Assembly: GCF_038002765.1 (NCBI RefSeq) | Contig: NZ_JBBODE010000003.1 | Coordinates: forward strand, 1-64,000 | Direction of reading: 5' to 3' | DNA length: 64,000 nucleotides | DNA from: Peribacillus sp. FSL H8-0477 | GTDB lineage: Bacteria; Bacillota; Bacilli; Bacillales; DSM-1321 | Part shown: one piece after another, positions 44,564-53,408 of the stretch | Layout: every line of letters starts with the position of its first letter | Numbering within the stretch: position 1 is the first letter of the stretch | Made by a program: the position numbers and the translations under genes | The notes under the pieces: generated by a model | Told to the model about the DNA's origin: nothing | Database searches by the model: none | Seen by the model: the letters and a program-made list of their open reading frames with translations, nothing else

Positions 44564-46810
44564 ATGAACTCAACTGTAGAATATATTAAAGAATGGCAAA
44601 AAGCCCTTCAAATTGAAATACAACATGTGAAGAAGTATGGCAGTACTCGTTATCGAATCAGTAACGGCCACCTGCTGTCCAGCAGCGATTTGTTCAGTTA
44701 TTATTTTGAATCGACTGTCTCTATTCGTGTACCAGTAGGCTCCCAAATTCGATTGGTTTGGGGAGGGATAGAACAGGAGGGACGTGTCCTTTCATCCGAG
44801 GGGAAAAGCATCATCCTCTCCTTCGAGAAGTCTTTAGGCGATTTAATTAGTGAAGCCTTTCTTTATCACGATCCATGGGAACTTCTCGATCATTTAATCT
44901 CACGCCTTGATGAAATAAAAAAAAGCAAACAAAAACGGATTCGAGTTAAACGATTAATGGATCCCTCTATGCCTCCTAAGCATCCGATTGCAGAAGAAGA
45001 CTCAACCAGTCTGCGTGAGTTGTTTGTCCGCTCGAAATACAATCCGATTACGTTTGTCTGGGGACCTCCGGGTACAGGAAAAACCTATACACTGGCTCGA
45101 GTTGCAGCCAATCATTACTTTAAAGGAAAAAGGATTCTGCTTTTATCGCACAGCAATCAAGCGGTCGATGTGTTAATGGAAGAACTATCAGCCTTTGTAA
45201 AGAAAAAAAAGCGGTTTAAAGAAGGAGAAATTCTTCGCTATGGTACGCAAGTCGGCGACGTTTTATCAGGACATCCTGACATCATTACTTCACAGCTTCT
45301 GAAAATGAACGCTCCTGATTTAATAGATGATAAAGAAGGTTTAGTCGACGAAAAAATGCACTTAAAACAAGATCTTTCTAGTTCATTTAGCAAACGTGAT
45401 TCAGAAAAGCTAATCGATCTAGAGAAAAAACTGGTTCGAGTCCTTGAGAAGATTCGTCAAAAAGAGATGGAGTTAGTAAAAGAGGCGAAGATCCTTGGTA
45501 CCACGCTTGCGAAAGCGGCGAGTGACCAAACACTTTATGAAACGGAATTCGACATAGTCATTCTGGATGAAGCGAGTATGGCCTATGTCCCACAGGTTGC
45601 TTTTGCTTCGTCACTGGCTAAAAACCTTATCGTCTGTGGAGATTTTAAACAGCTGCCCCCGATTGCTTCAGGACGTCATCCGCTAGTCACTACCTGGCTC
45701 AAAGAAGATATTTTTCACAGTACAGGCGTAGCGGAATCGGTCAAAACCGGTACGCTTCATCCACATTTATTTTTACTCAAGGAGCAGCGGCGGATGCATC
45801 CAGACATTTCAGCGTTTACCAATCGATATATTTATAATAATTTAGTCGGTGACCATCCGGATACCGCTAAAAAACGCGGCGGCATCATGACAGCCAGCCC
45901 GTTCCCAAATCAAGCAGCCATTTTACTTGATACAAGCCATTCTGGCTCTCATTGTCTTTCAGAACGGACCTCCAAGTCCAAAATGAATCCATGGCAGTTA
46001 TTTATTTCGTTTCAGCTGATTCATGAAGCGTATATGGGGGGCGCACGATCCATCGGCTATGTTTCCCCTTATCGCGCACAAGCGGCTTTAATGACTCAGC
46101 TGCTTGATGATGTATACCAGGAAGAACGATCTCATGCCGATATTATTGCGGCAACGGTTCATCGTTTCCAAGGGAGTGAGCGGGATGTGATGATCTTTGA
46201 CACGGTTGATAGTTATCCTGAACAACGAGCAGGTATGCTGCTGACTGGTAAAGACAGTGAGCGGCTGATCAATGTAGCGATTACTAGAACAAAAGGAAAA
46301 TTCATTCAAGTTAGTGACACGTCATTCCTTAAGAAAACTGTATACAAAGGAAAGGTACTAAGGCAGCTCGTTGACTATCAACAAGCGGCTGGACAAAGCA
46401 TTACGAACGTTGAAATCGGAAAGTGGATTCAACACCATCATCCGAAACTTAACTGGATGCATGCCCGAAAACTAGAACCTGTTTTTATTGATGTGAAAAA
46501 TGCCCGAGAAAGCATCGTGATTTCACTTCCAAATCAATCTGTTCTGACACCAGATTGGATACAAGCGATAAACAGCAGAAAGCCATCGGTCAAACTTACC
46601 GTTATCAGCGATCAGCAAACACGTTTAACACCGGATTTTGCTGTTCACTCGAGCATCGCTTTTCCATTTATCATGATTGACCGTCAATACTTTTGGTTAG
46701 GCCTGCCGCTTGATCAAGGAGAAAATATTTTACCTCCTTATGTAGCGGCTAGACTGGATTCCCCTTCGGTTTGTCAACAATTTTTAGCTCAACTTCCGCA
46801 AAAAGAATAA
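44564..46810 (+). CDS. Superfamily I DNA/RNA helicase (UPF1/Dna2-like)
   Basis: A 748-residue AAA_11/AAA_12 helicase. Walker A GPPGTGKT starts at residue 167, Walker B is DEAS (335-338), motif III is CGDFKQLPPIA, motif IV region KEQRRMHPDI, and motifs V-VI ATVHRFQGSERDVMIFD and INVAITRTKGKFI. The N-terminal 150 residues form a beta-rich domain; the C-terminal 120 residues match nothing I know. It is like the solitary IGHMBP2-type helicases of Bacillaceae. Behind AAGGAAGAG. No restriction or defence gene is adjacent, so a defence role is not supported. Confidence 0.87.
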   Translation: MNSTVEYIKEWQKALQIEIQHVKKYGSTRYRISNGHLLSSSDLFSYYFESTVSIRVPVGSQIRLVWGGIEQEGRVLSSEGKSIILSFEKSLGDLISEAFLYHDPWELLDHLISRLDEIKKSKQKRIRVKRLMDPSMPPKHPIAEEDSTSLRELFVRSKYNPITFVWGPPGTGKTYTLARVAANHYFKGKRILLLSHSNQAVDVLMEELSAFVKKKKRFKEGEILRYGTQVGDVLSGHPDIITSQLLKMNAPDLIDDKEGLVDEKMHLKQDLSSSFSKRDSEKLIDLEKKLVRVLEKIRQKEMELVKEAKILGTTLAKAASDQTLYETEFDIVILDEASMAYVPQVAFASSLAKNLIVCGDFKQLPPIASGRHPLVTTWLKEDIFHSTGVAESVKTGTLHPHLFLLKEQRRMHPDISAFTNRYIYNNLVGDHPDTAKKRGGIMTASPFPNQAAILLDTSHSGSHCLSERTSKSKMNPWQLFISFQLIHEAYMGGARSIGYVSPYRAQAALMTQLLDDVYQEERSHADIIAATVHRFQGSERDVMIFDTVDSYPEQRAGMLLTGKDSERLINVAITRTKGKFIQVSDTSFLKKTVYKGKVLRQLVDYQQAAGQSITNVEIGKWIQHHHPKLNWMHARKLEPVFIDVKNARESIVISLPNQSVLTPDWIQAINSRKPSVKLTVISDQQTRLTPDFAVHSSIAFPFIMIDRQYFWLGLPLDQGENILPPYVAARLDSPSVCQQFLAQLPQKE

Positions 46811-46876
46811 TACCTATTTACCTCTGTGCTGCATATACTGACTCAGAAACGAAGCAGCCCAAAGGAGATGAGCGTT

Positions 46877-47083
46877 ATGGATAATATGAAGTGGACCCTT
46901 ACAGATCCCTATGTGTATCAAACATTGACGGGTATTATAGGAAAAAATGTGATTGTTCAAACGGCCAAAGGTTCTGTTACTGGTGTCTTACAGGATGTTA
47001 AACCAGATCATATTGTAGTCAATATGGGTGGATCGCCGTTTTTTATTAGAACACAGCAAATTGTATGGGTTTCACCAAGTTAA
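46877..47083 (+). CDS. DUF2642 family small protein (YuzF-like)
   Basis: A 68-residue protein with an Sm-like beta pattern, matching DUF2642: LTGIIGKNVIVQTAKGSVTG, then LQDVKPDHIVV and FFIRTQQIVWV. I start at ATG 46877, immediately downstream of AAAGGAGATGA. Family members occur mostly in spore-formers, often near coat genes; function unknown. It lies between a helicase gene and manganese catalase. Confidence 0.83.
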   Translation: MDNMKWTLTDPYVYQTLTGIIGKNVIVQTAKGSVTGVLQDVKPDHIVVNMGGSPFFIRTQQIVWVSPS

Positions 47084-47155
47084 ATTAGTCATAGTCCTAC
47101 TTTTCCCTGCATATGTATGGAACGAGTGTCCGGTTACTATTTGGGGAGGGAAGTT

Positions 47156-48046
47156 ATGATTAAGCGTGTTAATCGAATTGCGATAGAATTGCCAATGCCT
47201 AAACACGGCGACATGAAAGCAGCCGCAGCCGTTCAGGATCTAATGGGCGGCAAATTCGGAGAAATGTCTACATTGAACAATTATATGTTCCAATCGTTCA
47301 ATTTTCGTGACAGAAAAAACTTCAAGCCCTTCTACGACATCATTGCCAGTATTACAGCAGAAGAATTCGGCCATGTTGAATTAGTAGCCACGGCGATTAA
47401 TTTACTTTCATATGGAAATACGTTTCCTGGAGATCCTGACATTGCACCACTGCAAAATGGGAAGCATTCTAATTATCCGCTTCATTTTACCGCTACAGCT
47501 CAAACAGCATACCCTGGTGATGCGATGGGCCGGCCATGGAACGGTGAGTACGTCAATAACTCAGGGAATCTCGTATCCGATTTACTTGCGAATTATTTAT
47601 TAGAAATTGGGGCTCGAACACATAAAATGCGGGTCTATGAAATGACAGACCATCCAGTGGCAAGAGAAATGATTGGTTATCTGTTAGTCCGCGGCGGCAC
47701 CCATATTATTGCGTATGCCAAAGCACTTGAAGTCGCAACAGGCGTGGAAGTAGGGAAGATGCTGCCCGTACCTGATCTAAGTAACAATAAGTTTGATCAT
47801 GCAAAGAAATTTATGGACCAAGGACTCTATAATGTCCTATATACATGGGGAGAAAAAGAGTATTTAGATATGAAACAAATCTGGAAAGGGCCGAATCCTG
47901 AAACAGGTGAACCATTAATCGTCATTGATGGGATGCCTAAAGGTGCTCCGCCGCCAGATTTGCCAGCAGTACCTGAAGAATTTGCTCCAGGGATTGATCG
48001 AGACGATTATGAACGAATTCTTAAGCGTCTGAAGAGTAATATGTAG
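47156..48046 (+). CDS. Manganese catalase
   Basis: A 296-residue di-manganese catalase, breaking hydrogen peroxide into water and oxygen. Ligand positions are E36 (FGEMS), E70 and H73 (AEEFGHVE), then the glutamate in LLEIGARTHKMRVYEMT and the histidine in RGGTHIIAYAKAL. Close in length and sequence to B. subtilis YdbD and CotJC. I start at ATG 47156 behind GGGGAGGG, which trims 13 residues from the longest frame. The DUF2642 gene upstream may share a sporulation context. Confidence 0.93.
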   Translation: MIKRVNRIAIELPMPKHGDMKAAAAVQDLMGGKFGEMSTLNNYMFQSFNFRDRKNFKPFYDIIASITAEEFGHVELVATAINLLSYGNTFPGDPDIAPLQNGKHSNYPLHFTATAQTAYPGDAMGRPWNGEYVNNSGNLVSDLLANYLLEIGARTHKMRVYEMTDHPVAREMIGYLLVRGGTHIIAYAKALEVATGVEVGKMLPVPDLSNNKFDHAKKFMDQGLYNVLYTWGEKEYLDMKQIWKGPNPETGEPLIVIDGMPKGAPPPDLPAVPEEFAPGIDRDDYERILKRLKSNM

Positions 48047-48049
48047 TGG

Positions 48050-48087
48050 AAACGCCTTTTGCAGACTACTGTAAAAGGCGTTTTTTG
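48050..48087 (+). terminator. Terminator after manganese catalase
   Basis: AACGCCTTTT / AAAAGGCGTT stem with a 12-base loop and T6. Confidence 0.92.
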
Positions 48088-48109
48088 TTTGAAAGAAGGG
48101 AGGGAGTAA

Positions 48110-48146
48110 GAAAAAGCTTAAGTGACAGTCACTCAAGCTTTTTTAC
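48110..48146. terminator. Terminator of the YheC/YheD gene at 48150 (works on both strands)
   Basis: AAAAAGCTT(A)AGTGA pairs with TCACT(C)AAGCTTTTT around CAG, flanked by A and T runs. Confidence 0.88.
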
Positions 48147-48149
48147 TAA

Positions 48150-49487
48150 TTAAAATCCAGCCAGCTTTTTAGCATACATCATATTTAAATACCTGTGTTT
48201 ATAAAATTCAGGTGAACGTTTTGCTCGTTTAGCAATATACGGATCTGGATTTTGATTATTAATTTCAATAATGGATAAAGCTAGGTCTTGATCAATCCCA
48301 ATATCGACCCCAATATTGCCGCAATGATAGCCTTCAGCTTCGATTACAGCTAATACATTTCTGCATAGTTCGATAATCGTCTGCTTTACTTCTGAGATTT
48401 GTTTGTTATTTAACTTCCAAACCTTTTTCAAGGTCTTATCCGCTAGTTCCGCTCGCCCGCCTGCTGTTATATTACTCACAATGCTGCCGCTTGCACCATA
48501 TCTAGCAAAAATGCCGCTGGTTTGCCATTCGCCTTGATGATTCTTAGCCATCATTACCCTAAAATCAATTAAGCTTTGATTATGGCGCATCAGCGGGATC
48601 GTTGCTTGAATTAAATAGTCTCCTGGGTTGATCAGCTTCTGAAAAAATAATAAAAAGGATTTTTCAGTCCGATATGAACGTACCTTAGGCTTCCGTTTCA
48701 TTTTATAGCGAATCGTATACCCGGAAGAACTCTTTTCTGCTTGGAAAATATACCTGCCGAGCCGTCCATGGATAGGCTTAATATAGATGGTCTGATGCTT
48801 TTCAATCATTTCTTTTATCGTTTGCGGATCCATGTAGACCTTCGTTTCAGGCAAATGATTTTCATACCTAGGTTTAAGCAATTTATACATATCCCATTTC
48901 GAAAATATGGGGTAATTGAAAACGGCTGATCCTAGGCCTTGTTTAAAATGCAGCATGACCTTGGTGAAATTATCCCATTTATTAGTAAGGCTTGCTTCGG
49001 TTATAGAAAGAACAGAAGCGGGGTAGGTATACGTACCAGGAATCCACTTTTTTGTTTCAGGTTCATAAATATACCCTTGGATTTCCTGTTTATTTGTATT
49101 CACACCATCTAGAGCAAATGCTACGACTGTACCACCAATTCTATGATAATAAGTTAAAAAGCTTGAGAGAGTCGTAACTAATTCAGCTAATACTTCACCT
49201 GATAAGTCAGCTAAAATCCCGATATAAGGTCCAATAATGAGCTTATTTCGCTCAACACGTAAACAATAAGCAGACGTAAGCGGTATTTTCATTTGTTTGA
49301 GTATATCGGCTGACACCAGAAGATGATCTGCTTCAAGCGCTTTAGAAGGATTCACATGTACAGAATGCGTTTTTTGTCCATATTCGAGGAGGATTTCTTG
49401 ACCATCCGTTAACTCAGCAGCTAGTTCAGAATGGTAGGGCAGGATAATCGTATTTTTATCTGATTCAATGGGTAAGATCCGATACAT
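48150..49487 (-). CDS. YheC/YheD family ATP-grasp protein, spore coat associated
   Basis: About 445 residues. The C-terminal 250 residues form an ATP-grasp domain of the YheC/D family (IYIKPIHGRLGRYIFQ, DYLIQATIPL, DFRVMMAKN, IEINNQNPDPYIAKRAK). The N-terminal half is the family-specific beta-rich region. ATP-grasp enzymes usually join a carboxylate to an amine; in B. subtilis YheC and YheD are spore-coat-associated with no assigned reaction. I start at ATG 49487, seven bases after GAGGG; ATG 49517 is the alternative. A MurF-like gene diverges from it and a second YheC/D gene lies 1.6 kb further. Confidence 0.83.
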   Translation of the reverse strand: MYRILPIESDKNTIILPYHSELAAELTDGQEILLEYGQKTHSVHVNPSKALEADHLLVSADILKQMKIPLTSAYCLRVERNKLIIGPYIGILADLSGEVLAELVTTLSSFLTYYHRIGGTVVAFALDGVNTNKQEIQGYIYEPETKKWIPGTYTYPASVLSITEASLTNKWDNFTKVMLHFKQGLGSAVFNYPIFSKWDMYKLLKPRYENHLPETKVYMDPQTIKEMIEKHQTIYIKPIHGRLGRYIFQAEKSSSGYTIRYKMKRKPKVRSYRTEKSFLLFFQKLINPGDYLIQATIPLMRHNQSLIDFRVMMAKNHQGEWQTSGIFARYGASGSIVSNITAGGRAELADKTLKKVWKLNNKQISEVKQTIIELCRNVLAVIEAEGYHCGNIGVDIGIDQDLALSIIEINNQNPDPYIAKRAKRSPEFYKHRYLNMMYAKKLAGF

Positions 49488-49622
49488 CCGTTTTCCCTCG
49501 CTTTTATATAAAGTCATCCTATTTGGAGGAGACCTAATCTCAGTAGTTTCCTGACTAGTATATGTAAGTAACAATAAATGGTCTGTGCAGGTATGAATCA
49601 AAACGTAAAATGGGTGGTTTTA

Positions 49623-51065
49623 ATGAAACGCTTTTTATCGCTTGGAAATAAGATAATACCAAATGATAAAAAAGAGAGTTGGGTACTCATGAAAACGTTG
49701 CAAGTTGACCAGGTGCTTCCGGTTTTGCAGGGAACTGTGGTATCAGGAAATCCTCATCAGTTAATTAAACATGTTGTCAGCCACCCGAGGCACCAAATAA
49801 AAAAACACTCCTTAATTTTTTTTGATCCCAAAAAGCACTTTACTCTTCCAAAAGACTTAAGTACTTGTACATTAGTATCCTCACATGCTTCCGTTCTGAA
49901 GTATATGGGGAAGGGGGTAACCCTTATAAAGGTAGGAGCCGTTATGAAAGCTTATTGGGCGTTTATAAAGTATTACCGCAGCCAATTTACCATCCCGGTA
50001 ATTGGTGTCACAGGTACATCAGGAAAAACAACAACAAAAGAAATGATTGCTTCTATGCTTGGAGATAAAAAAGTCGTGAAAACGCTTCTTAGTCATAATG
50101 CGTTAGAGCGGAATCTTCATTATCTAGTACAGTTTGATGAAGATACCGATGCTGCCGTAATGGAAATGGGCGTTGCCGGACCAAATCAACTTTGGCATTC
50201 CGCTCGACATTTCCGACCCACTATTGGGATTATTACAAAGATAAGTACGGATCATATGGAGGACTTTAAAAGTCAAGATGCGTATTTTAAAGAAAAAATC
50301 CAAATGCTTAATGCAGTTGGAGAGCACGGGACCATCATCTTGAACACCGACGACGAATATAGTCAACGCATCCCGCTCAAACAGTTTAAAGGCCGTATTC
50401 TTTTCTTTGGAAAAAGCACCAATGCTCATTTTCGGGCTGGCGAAATAGACTTTAACCATGAAAGACACGGGATGGACTTTATCCTCTTTTATGGAAAACG
50501 GAAATTCACTTGTTTTGTACCAGGGTATGGGACTCATAATGTGTATAATGCCCTTGCAGCCTTTGCAGCGGTCACAGAAGCCGGTGTACCGATCGAAACG
50601 GCCATTGAACGGCTAAATGATTTTCGACACGTCAGAAGTCACTTAGAGTTCCATAAAGGCATACGCAATTGTTTAGTAATTGATGATACCTGGAATACAA
50701 ATACTACTTCTATTGAGGCAGCACTTGAAGTACTGAGGGAAACCTCAAATGGAAAACGGACAGTTGCTGTATTAGGTAATGTCGCCGAGATGGGGGAACA
50801 CACACTAATTGAACATCAGAAAATTGGTGAACTAGTTGTTGCCAATCAGACTAATGTCCTGATCACTGTCGGTAAAGATGCGAATCAAATTGGAGAAAAA
50901 GCTGCAGAATTAGGAATGAACGAATCACACATTCATCATGCCCGCAGTAAAAAAGAGCTCATGAAGCTATTAATCCGACATGCTACTGAAGATAGTATCA
51001 TTTTAATGAAGACCTCTATGCGAAGTTCCTATAAGGATGTTATGAAGCAGCTGCTTAATCATTGA
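49623..51065 (+). CDS. MurF-like Mur ligase family protein
   Basis: About 481 residues in the three-domain Mur ligase layout. P-loop GTSGKTTT at 131-138, the TKISTDHMEDF region and the MurF-type C-terminal signature DDTWNTNTTSIEAALEVL. It is divergent from canonical MurF and is not in a cell-wall operon; it sits between two ATP-grasp coat genes. I infer an amide-bond-forming role in the spore envelope instead of general murein synthesis. The start is uncertain: ATG 49623 follows GGGTGG, while ATG 49689 would give about 459 residues. Confidence 0.8.
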   Translation: MKRFLSLGNKIIPNDKKESWVLMKTLQVDQVLPVLQGTVVSGNPHQLIKHVVSHPRHQIKKHSLIFFDPKKHFTLPKDLSTCTLVSSHASVLKYMGKGVTLIKVGAVMKAYWAFIKYYRSQFTIPVIGVTGTSGKTTTKEMIASMLGDKKVVKTLLSHNALERNLHYLVQFDEDTDAAVMEMGVAGPNQLWHSARHFRPTIGIITKISTDHMEDFKSQDAYFKEKIQMLNAVGEHGTIILNTDDEYSQRIPLKQFKGRILFFGKSTNAHFRAGEIDFNHERHGMDFILFYGKRKFTCFVPGYGTHNVYNALAAFAAVTEAGVPIETAIERLNDFRHVRSHLEFHKGIRNCLVIDDTWNTNTTSIEAALEVLRETSNGKRTVAVLGNVAEMGEHTLIEHQKIGELVVANQTNVLITVGKDANQIGEKAAELGMNESHIHHARSKKELMKLLIRHATEDSIILMKTSMRSSYKDVMKQLLNH

Positions 51066-51070
51066 ATAGT

Positions 51071-51107
51071 AAAAAAACTGCCAAAGGGAAAAATGGCAGT
51101 TTTTTTA
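51071..51107. terminator. Bidirectional terminator between the MurF-like and YheC/D genes
   Basis: AAAAAAACTGCCA / TGGCAGTTTTTTT stem around a 10-base loop. Confidence 0.93.
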
Positions 51108-52208
51108 TGTTAAATCATACTTAGTAAACAAATAACCGGCATATTCGATCGGCGTCGAAAAGATCGGAAGAAAATCTTTGTGTAAAATCTCTCCGTTTTT
51201 AATTAGGCCGCCAACATAATCACTAATAAAATTACATTCTACAAAATACGGTTTACCTTTCTTGGTAACGCCAATATCGAATCCTAAATCGGCAATGTGA
51301 GGATAAACTGTGTTCATGTATTCAGCAATATAAATCCCAAACGAAGTAATTTTACTTTCCAGAACTTCATATGGAATAGATGGATTCGTGACCTCAGCGA
51401 TTTCAGCAAGTCGATACGTCTTGCCGCCATGTGCGCCATTTGTTAGATAATCATCACTACCTGCAACCTTGCACATGATAGCCGATACCTGAAAGATCCC
51501 GTGTTCATCTTTCTGAGCGGCGACTCGCATGTCAAAAGGTTTGTTATAGTATTTTGCAAGCGGAATATATTCCTGAATCAAATACTGCGTTTTTTCCATA
51601 CGAGAAAAAATAATTTTCGAAGGAGTGTGTTTAAAAAAACGCTTTTTCAGCACTATACTACCTTTTATTTTATAAGATAGCACCCAGCCATCCCTGTTCT
51701 TCTCCAGCTTCATCGCACCTCGGCCGCATTCTCCGTAATTCGGCTTTAGAAACAATTTATCATACTTTTGCATCATCATGAGCAGCGTTTCAGGCGTTAG
51801 CAATTCAGTATGAGGCAGATAAGGCCGGAGGGAGGGATCACGATACAAAATCTGATGAATCGTGTATTTTTCTACATCATAATTGGGGACATTAAACACT
51901 TTAATCCCACTTTCCTGCAGAGAGCGGATATGTTTTTTAGAAGACGGTAAATAGTCTAAAACACGTGTGTATATGACCTTGGGGGAAGGGACGTTCATAA
52001 GAAAGTACCCATCTTCACCCAAGACATAGGCATCAATCGTATCTTGATTCGGTTTAATTTGAAACAATTTAAAATAGCAGGGAGTAATCCCAATCCGTTT
52101 AGCTGTTTGCTCAAATATTGAAAACATTACAGCGGTATCTTTATCTGGGTTAAGCATCTTATCATAATCGTTTTTAGGAATAACGATGCCAAGATATCGT
52201 GTAGTCAC
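51105..52208 (-). CDS. YheC/YheD family ATP-grasp protein, second copy
   Basis: A 367-residue paralogue of the 48150 protein and close in length to B. subtilis YheC (363). ATP-grasp features are KLFLKPNYGECGRGAMKL, YLIQEYIPLAKY, DMRVAAQKDE and DIGVTKKGKPYFVECNFIS. The start is GTG 52208 behind TAAGGAGT. Convergent with the MurF-like gene across a shared terminator. Probably made in the mother cell during sporulation, judging from the family; no promoter evidence was found. Confidence 0.85.
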   Translation of the reverse strand: MTTRYLGIVIPKNDYDKMLNPDKDTAVMFSIFEQTAKRIGITPCYFKLFQIKPNQDTIDAYVLGEDGYFLMNVPSPKVIYTRVLDYLPSSKKHIRSLQESGIKVFNVPNYDVEKYTIHQILYRDPSLRPYLPHTELLTPETLLMMMQKYDKLFLKPNYGECGRGAMKLEKNRDGWVLSYKIKGSIVLKKRFFKHTPSKIIFSRMEKTQYLIQEYIPLAKYYNKPFDMRVAAQKDEHGIFQVSAIMCKVAGSDDYLTNGAHGGKTYRLAEIAEVTNPSIPYEVLESKITSFGIYIAEYMNTVYPHIADLGFDIGVTKKGKPYFVECNFISDYVGGLIKNGEILHKDFLPIFSTPIEYAGYLFTKYDLT

Positions 52209-52761
52209 ATAGATCGACTCCTTAAAAATAGACAGTATATGTATAACATATGAATCTTAAGAAGAATTGCCAAGGCAAATGGCTAAGCCTAAAAAAAATA
52301 AAAAGAGCGCAACCAAATGGTGTGTTAATATCAAGAAACGTTAAATACAGGCGCATAGAACGTTTTAAAGATAAATTAGGGTAAATGTTCTAAATGTATC
52401 CGAAATACGCCAAAAAGAGCTCTATGAGAATTTAAAGGTATATCTAAGCGGCATACAATGATATTAAATGCTGATAAGTATGGCAACCCAATTATTTGTC
52501 AGCTTAAATGTATCAATTACTGAATGAAGGAATGCTGATTATAATCAAACCGTCTTAAATCCGTTTTAGCTGCTGAATAACAGGTAATTAAAATTGCTGA
52601 GTAAGTTTGCATAAAGACTGAACATCTCAAAATTTTCATTCTGTCTCAATATTAAGAGTATTCTTGTGATATGAGATATTATAGAGATAAAAAAATTAAC
52701 TTCCTATAATATATATTATGTTCGGGGCGTTGTATGAAATAGAATAAATGAAGTAATTCTC
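52209..52761. other. 553-bp stretch without a supportable gene
   Basis: AT-rich. The only protein-like trace is an in-frame run at about 52369-52455 (reading ...SEIRQKELYENLKVYLSG...) with no start codon, which could be a gene remnant or chance. No hairpins with T runs, no tRNA-like folds, no repeats that I could find. Confidence 0.4.
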
Positions 52762-53133
52762 CTACTCTATTCTATGTTTATAACTGCTATTTTTACTTTT
52801 TTCAATATCAATGTAATTAACGCTATATTCGATGACATCATTGATGAATACATGATGGCTCTTCGCGAATTCTTTCAAGTTCACTAATAGTTCTTGATCA
52901 TACGTTGTTTTAAATTGAACACGGTCCTTGGGACGCAGTTCTTTATTATACGTGATTACACCTTGTGATAAAACATGCTGCAAGCCTGTTTCTAGTAAGT
53001 AGTTAACATGCGTATCATGTGTTTGAGCCAGCGTATCTAATTCCTCTAATATGGATTTGCTAATATTCGTTCTAAATTTCACTCTAGATGTATCGGTTGT
53101 CTGAGTTAAGTGACCATTGACCAGTTTCCACAT
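52762..53133 (-). CDS. Tandem ribbon-helix-helix-like protein, 123 residues
   Basis: An internal duplication with an offset of exactly 54 residues: residues 17-54 (RVKFRTNISKSILEELDTLA) and 71-108 (RVQFKTTYDQELLVNLKEFA) share R-V-x-F-(R/K)-T, a leucine-spaced helix and an A-x-x-H-x-x-x-(V/I)-N turn. A beta strand followed by two helices is the ribbon-helix-helix plan, so one chain could fold as a pseudo-dimer and bind DNA. No family name is certain. Start behind AAGGAGCG. Flanked by long AT-rich gaps. Confidence 0.65.
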   Translation of the reverse strand: MWKLVNGHLTQTTDTSRVKFRTNISKSILEELDTLAQTHDTHVNYLLETGLQHVLSQGVITYNKELRPKDRVQFKTTYDQELLVNLKEFAKSHHVFINDVIEYSVNYIDIEKSKNSSYKHRIE

Positions 53134-53408
53134 TTTATTCGCTCCTTACAGTTAGATCGTTTTAACAACTTAATTATATAAGACATTGATAGGCTTAGAA
53201 AGAATTAATCCTCTAATTAGGGAGATAAAATGATAACACGGGTCATTAACCTCACTATTTTATGGAAAATTAACTATATTGATATAGTTAATTAAAGCAA
53301 ATATGCCAAAAATCACGGTGTTAGACCAAAAAAATAGTATATTTGAATACTTATCAAAACGTTAGAATAAGCAAAGTGTCTTCCCTTTGCTTATTCTAAG
53401 CCTGCCTA

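Noticed and set aside
44564-46810. Defence system based on the solitary helicase
   Set aside because: No nuclease, methyltransferase or other effector gene adjacent; the neighbours are PepF and a DUF2642 protein. Solitary helicases of this type are common in Bacillaceae chromosomes.
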